Below, in pieces: positions 51,287 through 60,090 of a stretch of 64,000 nt of DNA. The notes under the pieces were generated by a model. The model was not told where the DNA came from. It ran no database searches and saw nothing but the letters and a program-made list of their open reading frames with translations. Origin of the DNA: Bacteroidota bacterium (GTDB taxonomy: Bacteria > Bacteroidota > Bacteroidia > Bacteroidales > Lentimicrobiaceae); NCBI GenBank assembly GCA_023417935.1, contig JAEZDY010000023.1:372001-436000 (forward strand), read 5' to 3'. The position numbers and the translations under genes were made by a program. How positions within the stretch are numbered: position 1 is the first letter of the stretch; each line of letters starts with the position of its first letter.

Positions 51287-52576
51287 TTATCGAATAATAG
51301 TTTGTGTACGGCCCGGGCCAAGAGATATAACTGATACCGGAAGCTTAAAATTGCGCTCCAAATAATTGATATAATCTTTAAAAGCGGCGGGTAAATCTGA
51401 CCAATGTGTATGTTTAGAGATGTTTTCCTGCCATCCGGTGAGCATTTCTACTTCAGGTTCCAGGCCTTCAGATATAGATTCAAAGAGCGGGAATTCAAAC
51501 CGGTCACCTTTAATATTATATGCTGTTACAACACCAACTAAAGGTAGTTCATCAAGAACATCGGCCTTCATCATAACGAGGTCAGTAACACCATTTAGCA
51601 TTATTGTGTATTTGAGTGCAGGCAGATCTATCCAACCGCATCGCCTTGCTCTGCCAGTGGTTGATCCGAATTCATTTCCTTTTACCCTGAGTATATCACC
51701 GGTTTCATCAAAAAGCTCTGAAGGAAAAGGACCGCTGCCAACCCTGGTACAATACGCCTTAAAAACACCAAACACTCTTCCCACTTTTTGCGGTGATATT
51801 CCTAAACCGGCGCAAACCCCGGCAGTGATAGTGTTTGATGAAGTAACATATGGATAAGTACCGAAATCTATATCCAGCATAGCTCCCTGGGCTCCTTCAG
51901 CAAGTATACGTTTTCCCTGGGCAATGCTCTCATTGATGAATATTTCGCTATCAATAAGAGGGATATCTTTTATGTATTCGAGACCTTCAAACCATTGCTT
52001 TTCATATTCTGACAATAACATCTTGTCAATAGTAAGTTCATCTGGAACAAAACCGTATGAGCGGATAATACGAAAATGACTCTGTTTAAGCTCTTCATAT
52101 TTCTCCCTGAAATCAGCCATCAGGGTATTCCCAATCCTTAATCCTGAGCGAGAAACCTTATCAGTGTATGATGGCCCTATTCCTTTTAATGTAGAGCCAA
52201 TTTTGGAAGCACCCTTTGATGTTTCATATACGAAATCAAGTAAACGATGGGTTGGTACAATCAAGTGAGCTCGTTTTGATATACGCAGATTTTTTTCTGG
52301 TTCTACTTTCTTGTCACGCAACTTCCTAAGCTCAGCAGCCAGGATATAGGGATCAATAATTACCCCGTTACCAATTACATTTATCTTATCAGAGTGAAAT
52401 ATTCCTGAAGGAATAGTATGCAAAACATGCTTTCCTCCATCAAATTCCAATGTATGACCGGCATTAGGTCCTCCCTGGAATCTGGCGATGATATCATACT
52501 GAGGGGTCAGTACATCAGTTATCTTTCCTTTTCCTTCATCGCCCCACTGCAGGCCAAGCAATACGTCAACTTTCAT
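51287..52576 (-). CDS. purA: Adenylosuccinate synthetase
   Basis: PurA joins IMP and aspartate with GTP to form adenylosuccinate in AMP synthesis. The 429-residue enzyme starts MKVDVLLGLQWGDEGKGKI (GTP loop GDEGKGK) and contains GGPNAGHT, the IMP-binding GIGPSYTDK and RTRVGSGPFP-type TRVGSGPFPSEL, and the ending SLGPGRTQTIIR. It lies directly upstream of ccmB (11 bp). The two may share a transcript, although the functions are unrelated. Confidence 0.96.
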   Translation of the reverse strand: MKVDVLLGLQWGDEGKGKITDVLTPQYDIIARFQGGPNAGHTLEFDGGKHVLHTIPSGIFHSDKINVIGNGVIIDPYILAAELRKLRDKKVEPEKNLRISKRAHLIVPTHRLLDFVYETSKGASKIGSTLKGIGPSYTDKVSRSGLRIGNTLMADFREKYEELKQSHFRIIRSYGFVPDELTIDKMLLSEYEKQWFEGLEYIKDIPLIDSEIFINESIAQGKRILAEGAQGAMLDIDFGTYPYVTSSNTITAGVCAGLGISPQKVGRVFGVFKAYCTRVGSGPFPSELFDETGDILRVKGNEFGSTTGRARRCGWIDLPALKYTIMLNGVTDLVMMKADVLDELPLVGVVTAYNIKGDRFEFPLFESISEGLEPEVEMLTGWQENISKHTHWSDLPAAFKDYINYLERNFKLPVSVISLGPGRTQTIIR

Positions 52577-52763
52577 CTAACCAGATTTAAAAATAAATAT
52601 TTTAAACTTCTGAAACACAGTTAATTATATGTGCATCAGAAAGTTTATAGCTCCATTGCGGTTCTTGTGCAATATTATGAAAAAGATGGGAATGAACCAC
52701 CACCGTAACACGGAAATAAGTAAAGCAGATTAAACACTGCTCAATAAAAAGATAAAAAAGTCT

Positions 52764-53276
52764 TTATGCATCTGTAGAATCAGATGTATTCTCTTCTATT
52801 GCTTTCTTTGTTTTTGACTTATCGGCTGGCTTATCATTATTCATGTGGCCATAGAAAGTTAATGAATGGCTTGTGATCTTAACCCCTAAAATACGTTCTA
52901 TTGACGCTTGTATTTCCTGTATCCTTGGATCACAAAACTCAAGCACAGTACCATTATCAATATTGATAAAATGATCATGCTGCTTAAACTTGAATGATCG
53001 CTCATACTGTGAGTAATTATTGCCAAACTGATGTTTTGTCACAAGACTACAACTCTGTAAAAGTTCAATTGTATTATAGAGCGTTGCCCTGCTTACCCGA
53101 TACCGATTATTTTTCATCCTGATATATAATGACTCAATATCAAAATGCCCCTTTGTTGAGTAAATTTCACGTAGTATAGTAAATCTCTCAGGCGTTTTAC
53201 GATGACCGTTGTTTTCAAGGTAATCGGTGAATATTTTGACGACTGTTTCAAAATTCAAACGTTCATTATCTCCCAT
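52764..53276 (-). CDS. Fur-family metal-dependent repressor without the usual structural CxxC
   Basis: The 170-residue protein has the Fur winged helix (HRKTPERFTILREIYSTKGHFDIESL, SRATLYNTIELLQSCSLV) and the dimerisation domain with HDHFINIDNGTVLEFCDP. In most Fur proteins the segment is HDHxxCxxCG. Here both positions are Asn (105 and 108), so the Cys4 zinc site is missing, as in some other Bacteroidota homologues. The sensor His residues in GHFD and HDH remain. It lies between rel and purA, with a palindrome upstream (53297-53312). Its metal or peroxide specificity is unknown. Confidence 0.85.
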   Translation of the reverse strand: MGDNERLNFETVVKIFTDYLENNGHRKTPERFTILREIYSTKGHFDIESLYIRMKNNRYRVSRATLYNTIELLQSCSLVTKHQFGNNYSQYERSFKFKQHDHFINIDNGTVLEFCDPRIQEIQASIERILGVKITSHSLTFYGHMNNDKPADKSKTKKAIEENTSDSTDA

Positions 53277-53296
53277 GACTTGTTGAAAAGTTATCT

Positions 53297-53312
53297 AACA
53301 GGCACGCCTGTT
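53297..53312. promoter_or_regulatory. 16-bp palindrome upstream of the Fur-family gene
   Basis: AACAGGC and GCCTGTT flank two bases. It lies 21 bases before the start codon at 53276, inside the 156-bp gap to rel. It is a candidate operator for autoregulation, although it does not resemble the E. coli Fur box. Confidence 0.45.
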
Positions 53313-53432
53313 GTGTTTCAGTGTGTAAAGTTATAAAATATCCTAATCATTATTTAGAATAAATAAAAATAATCTTTGCCAGTACTTAATATTTTGTCTG
53401 GAGGATCAAAGATACATATGGTTTCACAGTGA

Positions 53433-55670
53433 CTATTTCACTCGAGTATCAGCTAACCGGCTTATTCTGTACACGTTATTAATGCCCTTCAACTTCTTAA
53501 GTTCTGACATCAATCTGTTCAGGTCATCAGTACTGTGCACAAGCAACATTATTGTTGATTCAAAAACATCACCTGTTGAATCAATATGAAATGAACGGAT
53601 GTTGAGACTCATTTGCTGAGATATGATATTCACGATGTCATTTAGGAGTCCCATGTTGTCAAACCCAACCACCCTGATACCACTTAAGAAGGTACCTGAT
53701 TCTGTTCCCATCCAGTTGATTCTCACTATCCTGTTGCCATATTTTGACATAAGCTGTATAGCTTCCGGACAATTAGTTCGGTGCACCCATATTCCACCAT
53801 CAGGGGGTACAAATCCAATTACTTCATCCCCGGGGATTGGATTACAGCAATCAGAAATTCGGTATTCAACTTCATTTTTACCATTTGATGCCAGATCTTT
53901 GTTTATAAGTTGCTGTTTTACTTCTTCTGAAAACTTTTGAGGAATTACTGGTTTAGATCGGACGAAGGGACGTGTTATCAGGTTTAACCATCCTGCCCTG
54001 TCATGCTGATGCAGACAATCTTTTATTTCTTTTGGTCCTATTTCCCCCTTAGCAACTCTATAATAAAGGTCGATTGTCGAACTTATACTATTGCATTCTT
54101 GTAATCTTAATAAACTATTGCGGTTAAGTTCGATCTTCAACTCCTTGAGTATTTCTTCAAGCTTAATCTTACCCTCGTCAACATACTTTTTTCGTTGCTC
54201 CTTTAAAGCCTCTTTAATAAATGATTTTGCCCTTGCAGTAACTACAAGATTAATCCACTCATCACGTGGGCTTTGTTTCTTGGAAGTTATAATTTCAACC
54301 TGGTCACCACTTTTAAGAACCTGGTTTAGGGCAACTAATTTATGATTTACCTTAGCACCAATGCAATGGTTACCTATTTCTGAGTGAATGTTGTATGCAA
54401 AATCAAGTGCAGTTGAATTTGAGGGTAATGTTTTTACTTCTCCTTTTGGCGTGAATACTATTATTTCATCTGCAAAGAGGTTGAGTTTGAACTCATCAAG
54501 AAATGCCAATGCGTTTGAGTCAGGTGCTTGTAGCAGTTCCTTTATCTTATTCAACCACCTGTCCAATCCGCTTTCATTATTTGACTTTTCTTTATATTTC
54601 CAATGGGCAGCATAACCTTTTTCTGCTATTTCATTCATTCTCTTTGTTCTGATCTGTACCTCCACCCATTGGCCGGTTCGACTCATTACAGTTGTATGCA
54701 ACGACTCATATCCATTTGCCTTAGGTGTTGATATCCAATCACGCAATCTGTTCTGTTTTGGACTGTAGAAATCAGTTACAATAGAATATGCTTGCCAGCA
54801 TTGATATTTCTCATTTTCAAAAGCAGTATCAATTACAATCCTCACAGCAAATATGTCAAATACCTCCTCAAATGGCACTTGTTTCGCTTTCATCTTCTGC
54901 CAAATAGAGAAAATTGATTTTTCACGCGCTGTTATCTCGAATACAAGTCCCTGTGCCAGTAATGCTTTCCTGATAGGGTATATAAACTTATTTATAAACT
55001 TGGTTCTTTCAGCAGATGTTTCCTCTAGTTTCCGGGCTATTGAAGTGTAGATTTCAGGCTCGGTATATTTTAGAGCAAGATCCTCAAGTTCACTTTTAAT
55101 AGCATATAACCCTAGCCTGTGCGCTAAAGGGGCAAATAAATATATAGTTTCAGATGCTATTTTCAGTTGTTTTTCATGCGTCATTGATTCAAGTGTCCGC
55201 ATATTATGCAGCCTATCGGCCAGCTTAATGAGTATTACCCTTACATCATCTGATAAAGTAAGCAGCATTTTCCTGAAATTTTCAGCCTGAGCTGAAGGAG
55301 TATGGTCAAAAAGCTCTTTTATTTTGGTCAATCCGTCAATGATTCTTGCTACTTTTTCACCAAACATTCGGCGCATATCATCAATAGTGTAGTCGGTATC
55401 CTCAACCACATCATGTAATAAGGCACAGATTATTGAAGTTTCCCCTAGTCCTATTTCACCAGCAACAATGCGTGCTACCTCAATGGGGTGATATATGTAT
55501 GGTTCGCCACTTTTCCGGCGCATATCCTTGTGGGCTGAAACAGCCAAATTAAAGGCCTTACGCACCATGCGCTTGTTTTTTAACTCAGCCCCATTACTCC
55601 AGGCATTCAGCAAACCCCGATATCTCTTTAATATCTCTTTCCGTTCTTGTTCAAGATCAGCTACGTACAT
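53433..55670 (-). CDS. Bifunctional (p)ppGpp synthetase/hydrolase (Rel/SpoT)
   Basis: The 745-residue long RelA-SpoT protein makes and degrades the stringent-response alarmone. The HD hydrolase is intact (HPIEVARIVAGEIGLGETSIICALLHDVVED, about residues 60-95). The synthetase contains STPKANGYESLHTTVM and VEVQIRTKRMNEIAEKGYAAHWKYK. A TGS domain (DEIIVFTPKGEVKTLPSNSTALDFAY), a zinc/CC region (CCNPIPGDEVIGF) and a C-terminal ACT domain follow. A single such gene is typical for Bacteroidota. The start ATG at 55670 is preceded by a TACATTTG box on the minus strand (55704-55711). Confidence 0.93.
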   Translation of the reverse strand: MYVADLEQERKEILKRYRGLLNAWSNGAELKNKRMVRKAFNLAVSAHKDMRRKSGEPYIYHPIEVARIVAGEIGLGETSIICALLHDVVEDTDYTIDDMRRMFGEKVARIIDGLTKIKELFDHTPSAQAENFRKMLLTLSDDVRVILIKLADRLHNMRTLESMTHEKQLKIASETIYLFAPLAHRLGLYAIKSELEDLALKYTEPEIYTSIARKLEETSAERTKFINKFIYPIRKALLAQGLVFEITAREKSIFSIWQKMKAKQVPFEEVFDIFAVRIVIDTAFENEKYQCWQAYSIVTDFYSPKQNRLRDWISTPKANGYESLHTTVMSRTGQWVEVQIRTKRMNEIAEKGYAAHWKYKEKSNNESGLDRWLNKIKELLQAPDSNALAFLDEFKLNLFADEIIVFTPKGEVKTLPSNSTALDFAYNIHSEIGNHCIGAKVNHKLVALNQVLKSGDQVEIITSKKQSPRDEWINLVVTARAKSFIKEALKEQRKKYVDEGKIKLEEILKELKIELNRNSLLRLQECNSISSTIDLYYRVAKGEIGPKEIKDCLHQHDRAGWLNLITRPFVRSKPVIPQKFSEEVKQQLINKDLASNGKNEVEYRISDCCNPIPGDEVIGFVPPDGGIWVHRTNCPEAIQLMSKYGNRIVRINWMGTESGTFLSGIRVVGFDNMGLLNDIVNIISQQMSLNIRSFHIDSTGDVFESTIMLLVHSTDDLNRLMSELKKLKGINNVYRISRLADTRVK

Positions 55671-55703
55671 TCAATTCCTGTTCTGTCGTTAGATTTCTTT
55701 GTA

Positions 55704-55711
55704 CAAATGTA
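55704..55711 (-). promoter_or_regulatory. Putative -7 element for rel
   Basis: On the minus strand TACATTTG fits TAnnTTTG, 33 bases before the rel start codon. Confidence 0.4.
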
Positions 55712-55783
55712 TCGATTTAACCAATGCCTCTAATAGCACTGCACCTCTTCATAAAAAAAACAAGTTAAAAGGCAAAAATGCTC

Positions 55784-55791
55784 TATATTTG
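55784..55791 (+). promoter_or_regulatory. Putative -7 element for the large surface protein gene
   Basis: TATATTTG fits TAnnTTTG exactly. It would give a leader of about 135 nt before the ATG at 55930. No -33 box is obvious. Confidence 0.35.
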
Positions 55792-55929
55792 TTCTTATTA
55801 ACGAATCAGGAGGGTTTTGGGTATGTTCAATTTTACCATTAACCCTATATTTAATGCTTAAAATACTTAGCATCAAATAATTCGGATTCCGATACTAACA
55901 GTTAATATGGCATTAATAATTAGCTACTG

Positions 55930-58623
55930 ATGATTCTCTCTAAAGCCATTGATTCTTATTTTTTCAAAATTCTCTTTATAATCATCTCTTGCATATTCAT
56001 ATTGCAATATGATGCTAATGCCACACATCAGAGGGCTGGCGAAATTACGTACAGACACCTGAATGATCTTACCTATGAAATCACCATTACAACTTACACC
56101 TATGCGCCAAGCCAAGCCGACAGGTGTAAGTTAACAATAAACTGGGGTGATGGGCAAAGTGCTGAGCTACAGCGAGCCAACGGTCCTTCAGGATATACCC
56201 CCGCTCTGCAACCATGTGATCACATAGGTGAAATGGTTGGACCTGATATTCGGAAAAACATATACATTGGTGTGCACACATATCCTGCTGCCTCAACTTA
56301 CCGGATATGGCTTGAGGACCCCAACAGAAATATGGGTATACAAAATATCCCTAATTCTGTTGATGTACCTCTCTACATTGAAACGGTATTAGTTATTAAT
56401 CCTTTCCTGGGAAATAACAGCTCACCTCAGCTTCTGCTGCCTCCGATAGATAATGGGTGCATTGGAAGCCCATACATTCATAACCCAGGTGCTTATGATC
56501 CAAACGGTGATAGTCTCTCATATAAACTTGTAACGCCACGTGGAGCCGGCGGACTTAATATTATAGGATTTGAACTTCCAAGCCTGGTTGACGAGGTTAA
56601 CCCCGGGACTTTTACACTTGACCCCGTAACCGGAGATATTCTCTGGGATAGTCCTACAATTCAGGGTGAATACAATTTTTCATTTATCATTGAGGAATGG
56701 AGAAACGGAGTTCGTATTGGCTATGTGACCCGCGATATGCAAGTTAATATAGTTGCATGTGATAACCAACCTCCTATATTTAATGCAGTAACTGACACTT
56801 GCGTAATTGCCGGTAATACTCTTGAAGTTAATATCACTGCTACCGACCCTGATATGGATTTGATGGAAATGACTGCTAGTGGTGGTCCACTCGTAGTGCC
56901 ATCAAGCCCGGCAAGCTTTGAGGTAACAACAGATTCAATAGGTTTAATGCGGGCCAGGCTTTTATGGGCAACTACTTGCGCACATGTAAGAAATCAATCC
57001 TATCAGGTATATTTTAGGGTCCAGGATGATGGAAAACCGGTGAGTTTGGTAGATCTTCATACTCTTAATATTAAAGTAATAGCACCACCAGTTACTGGTA
57101 CAGTAGCTGAACCATTAGGCAATTCAATCAATCTTTCATGGCAACGTGCAATTTGCTCTGAGGCAAGAGGTTATAAAATATACCGGCGCGCTGGAAACAC
57201 AAATTTCACTCCCGGGGAATGTGTTACTGGAGTGCCCCCTGAAACAGGGTATCAATTAATTGCTACTACTGATGGTATTAATAATACCACTTTTGTTGAC
57301 GACAATAACGGAATTGGCTTAGTTAGAGGTATTACTTATTGCTATATCATTACTTATTGGTTTGGTGATGGGGCTGAAAGCAAAGCATCAGAAGAATTCT
57401 GCACTGATCTTAAAAAAGACCTTCCTGTTATTACCAATGTAAGTATTGACACCACTTCTGAAACTGCCGGTCAAGTGTACATTGCATGGTCAAAACCTAC
57501 TGAACTTGATACTATTCAAACTCCAGGACCATTTATTTATAAGCTATTCAGATCACAAGGATTTAGCACCACTAACCCTGAAGAAATAGCCGTGTTTAAT
57601 GATCTTAACGACACTACATATACTGATTTTGAATTAAATACCCTTGCTAATGCATGGACATACCGCATTGAGCTTATTAATAATACACCGGGGAATGTAT
57701 TTTCAGTAGGGTTCTCAGTGCCGGCTTCATCTGTTTTTATCACAACTACACCATCCGACAAACAGATAACAATTACTTTTAATGAAAATGTCCCATGGGC
57801 TAATGAAGAATATGTTGTTTACAGAAGAGATCCAGGCATGGATATCTTTGATAGTATTACAACTATTCCTTTGCGTCGATATGTTGATACAGGCCTTGTA
57901 AATGGTCTTCAATATTGCTATTACGTGAAAACCATTGGAACGTATGGAACACCTGGCTATATTGACCCATTAGTTAACTATTCTCAGGTTACTTGTGATA
58001 TTCCTATTGATAACGTTCCCCCGTGTCCTCCTATGTTAACTGCTGATATTGATTGCGAAGATTTACAAATAAGGTTTGCATGGGAAAACATTCAACTTAC
58101 ATGCGCACCTGATATTGCAAACTATTTGCTTTATCAGGTAGGTGCACCGCATGAATTGTTGGCAACAATTGATCCGTCAAATACAAGTTACGTATACACA
58201 CTTCCAAGTCAGGCAATATCAGCATGTTATTTTATAGTTGCTGCTGATACCATTGGCAATGTGGACACTACCTCTGCATTCGCCTATTGCCTGGGTATTG
58301 ATGATTGTCCAAGGTATCGGTTACCTAATGTGTTCACCCCAAATGGTGATAATATTAACGATCTATTTGTCCCATTCCCCGGTTATACCTCTGTAGAAAG
58401 AGTTGAAATGCAAATATTTAACCGTTGGGGTGTATTGGTTTTTGAAACTGTTGATCCCGCAATAAGGTGGGATGGCCGCGATAAAAACACGAATAATCTC
58501 TGTCCTGAGGGTGTTTATTTTTATAAATGTGCTGTGTATGAAGTGGTAGGCTCTCCTGAAACCCCCGAGCAACTAACTGTTGAAAAGAGAATTCTTACCA
58601 ATAGTATTCATTTACTATACTAA
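55930..58623 (+). CDS. Large secreted surface protein with T9SS type B (gliding-motility-associated) C-terminal domain
   Basis: The 897-residue protein has an N-terminal signal/anchor (residues 10-30, then ANATHQRAGEITYRHL). Several beta-sandwich modules, including cadherin-like (CDNQPPIFNAVTDTCVI) and fibronectin type III-like domains (about 385-760), follow. The C-terminal domain RLPNVFTPNGDNINDLFVP...QIFNRWGVLVFET...WDGRDKNTNNLCPEGVYFY is the type B sorting domain, which marks SprF-dependent export and surface attachment. It starts divergently from rel. A role in adhesion or motility is likely from the domain type but not shown. Confidence 0.88.
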   Translation: MILSKAIDSYFFKILFIIISCIFILQYDANATHQRAGEITYRHLNDLTYEITITTYTYAPSQADRCKLTINWGDGQSAELQRANGPSGYTPALQPCDHIGEMVGPDIRKNIYIGVHTYPAASTYRIWLEDPNRNMGIQNIPNSVDVPLYIETVLVINPFLGNNSSPQLLLPPIDNGCIGSPYIHNPGAYDPNGDSLSYKLVTPRGAGGLNIIGFELPSLVDEVNPGTFTLDPVTGDILWDSPTIQGEYNFSFIIEEWRNGVRIGYVTRDMQVNIVACDNQPPIFNAVTDTCVIAGNTLEVNITATDPDMDLMEMTASGGPLVVPSSPASFEVTTDSIGLMRARLLWATTCAHVRNQSYQVYFRVQDDGKPVSLVDLHTLNIKVIAPPVTGTVAEPLGNSINLSWQRAICSEARGYKIYRRAGNTNFTPGECVTGVPPETGYQLIATTDGINNTTFVDDNNGIGLVRGITYCYIITYWFGDGAESKASEEFCTDLKKDLPVITNVSIDTTSETAGQVYIAWSKPTELDTIQTPGPFIYKLFRSQGFSTTNPEEIAVFNDLNDTTYTDFELNTLANAWTYRIELINNTPGNVFSVGFSVPASSVFITTTPSDKQITITFNENVPWANEEYVVYRRDPGMDIFDSITTIPLRRYVDTGLVNGLQYCYYVKTIGTYGTPGYIDPLVNYSQVTCDIPIDNVPPCPPMLTADIDCEDLQIRFAWENIQLTCAPDIANYLLYQVGAPHELLATIDPSNTSYVYTLPSQAISACYFIVAADTIGNVDTTSAFAYCLGIDDCPRYRLPNVFTPNGDNINDLFVPFPGYTSVERVEMQIFNRWGVLVFETVDPAIRWDGRDKNTNNLCPEGVYFYKCAVYEVVGSPETPEQLTVEKRILTNSIHLLY

Positions 58624-58739
58624 TCGGGTTAAGGTTAATTGAAAAACCCATTCCAGTAATTTGACAATCAATTCCTGTGGCTGTTTATGCCAACATAAAT
58701 TGTTTTAAAGCCGTCAATCGGTTTTGTTTCATTTTATGC

Positions 58740-58783
58740 TTAAGCGTCTTTTAAGCGTCTTATAAGCGTCTTTTAAGCGTCTT
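58740..58783. repeat. Four phased 11-bp direct repeats (TTAAGCGTCTT)
   Basis: TTAAGCGTCTT at 58740-58750 and 58751-58761, ATAAGCGTCTT at 58762-58772 and TTAAGCGTCTT at 58773-58783. The inverted half GCTTAA/CGCTTA recurs at 58798-58815, so a folded structure is possible. The array lies between the convergent surface-protein and gap genes. Confidence 0.75.
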
Positions 58784-58855
58784 TTATCGTTTATGAATCG
58801 CTTATGAAACGCTTAAATAATGCTTATGTATTTAATTGAAATCAACTGGTACACC

Positions 58856-58892
58856 AAAAAAAAGGCTTCCCAATATTGGAAGCCTTTTTTTT
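58856..58892. terminator. Bidirectional terminator after gap
   Basis: Arms with AAAGGCTTCC and its complement, flanked by A and T runs of eight bases, form a strong hairpin 20 bases after the gap stop codon. It can also stop transcripts from the plus-strand gene. Confidence 0.88.
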
Positions 58893-58911
58893 AAAATAAA
58901 TTTGAAGGATA

Positions 58912-59916
58912 TTAAAACATCCTTTCTGCCAGGTCAACAACCCTTGCGGAGTAACCCCATTCATTATCATACCATGAAAGTACTTTAACTGTGCGCCCGT
59001 TGACCATTGTGCTCAATGCATCGAATATTGAAGATGCAGGGTTATGGATTACATCCACTGATACAATTTCATCCTCAGTATATTCCAGTATACCTTTCAT
59101 TGGTCCCTCAGCCGCTTCTTTCATTGCAGCATTTATTTGTTCTTTTGTAACCTCAGTTTTAAGGTTTACAACCAGGTCAACAAGTGATCCGGTTGGAGTT
59201 GGAACTCTTACTGCAAGTCCATCAAGTTTGCCCTTTAGCTCAGGTATTACAATACCAACTGCTTTAGCAGCACCGGTGGTTGTAGGGATTTGCGAAACAG
59301 CTGCCGATCGTGCACGACGAAGGTCACTATGAGGTGCATCAAGGATAGTCTGGTCATTGGTATACGAGTGAATCGTTGTCATGAGCCCGTTTTCAATACC
59401 GAAACGGTCATTAAGGACCTTAGCAATTGGAGCGAGGCAATTGGTGGTACATGATGCATTTGACACACACTGATCACTCTCTTTCAGATCATGATCGTTC
59501 ACGCCAAGTACAATGGTTCTGTCAATAGCATCTTTTGATGGCACTGTTAAAATTACCTTTTTAGCACCATTCTTCAGGTGATCACCATAACCACCTTTTG
59601 CACTTTCGCGAGACCGGAATACACCGGTTGACTCAACCACAACATCAGGAGTTTGTACCCATGGTATGCTCCCCGGAGCTCTCTCAGCGGTAACAGGGTA
59701 TTTAACTCCATCAACAATAACAGAGGATTCATCATAGGTAACCTTACCCGGAAACTTTCCCTGTGTTGAATCATATTTAAGAAGATAGGCAAGTGTTTTT
59801 GTATTGGTAAGGTCGTTAATCCCTACAACTTCAATATTTTCACGCTCTAAAGCAAGCTTGAAAACATTACGTCCAATTCTACCAAATCCATTGATAGCTA
59901 ACTTAATCTTTGACAT
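58912..59916 (-). CDS. gap: Glyceraldehyde-3-phosphate dehydrogenase
   Basis: This glycolytic enzyme oxidises glyceraldehyde 3-phosphate to 1,3-bisphosphoglycerate with NAD. The 334-residue chain starts MSKIKLAINGFGRIGRNVFK. A longer frame to 60024 adds 36 non-conserved residues and is rejected. The NAD-binding GxGxxG, the catalytic C156 in SNASCTTNCLAPI, and the typical ending SWYDNEWGYSARVVDLAE are all present. On the minus strand a TATTTTTG box lies at 59957-59964, 41 bases before the start. It is monocistronic, with its own terminator. Confidence 0.97.
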   Translation of the reverse strand: MSKIKLAINGFGRIGRNVFKLALERENIEVVGINDLTNTKTLAYLLKYDSTQGKFPGKVTYDESSVIVDGVKYPVTAERAPGSIPWVQTPDVVVESTGVFRSRESAKGGYGDHLKNGAKKVILTVPSKDAIDRTIVLGVNDHDLKESDQCVSNASCTTNCLAPIAKVLNDRFGIENGLMTTIHSYTNDQTILDAPHSDLRRARSAAVSQIPTTTGAAKAVGIVIPELKGKLDGLAVRVPTPTGSLVDLVVNLKTEVTKEQINAAMKEAAEGPMKGILEYTEDEIVSVDVIHNPASSIFDALSTMVNGRTVKVLSWYDNEWGYSARVVDLAERMF

Positions 59917-59956
59917 ACTATGGAAATTAAATTTATATAGGTCAGCAAATATTTTG

Positions 59957-59964
59957 CAAAAATA
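59957..59964 (-). promoter_or_regulatory. Putative -7 element for gap
   Basis: TATTTTTG on the minus strand fits TAnnTTTG at a suitable distance from the gap start. No -33 partner is evident. Confidence 0.4.
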
Positions 59965-60077
59965 GTCACAAATTAAGTACATTAACAAGTCATACTCCCT
60001 TTTGTTGACATCATAGGTATTCAAACTCTAACTAACAATAAAGCAGTAGGGTGATATTTATAGACCACTTTTTTGAT

Positions 60078-60085
60078 TATTTTTG
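60078..60085 (+). promoter_or_regulatory. lepA: Putative -7 element directly before lepA
   Basis: TATTTTTG ends only 5 bases before the ATG at 60091, which would produce a leaderless or nearly leaderless lepA message. Confidence 0.45.
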
Positions 60086-60090
60086 CACCG

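Noticed and set aside
59917..60024. 36-residue N-terminal extension of GAPDH
   Set aside because: The extension is not conserved, and a promoter-like box lies inside it at 59957-59964.
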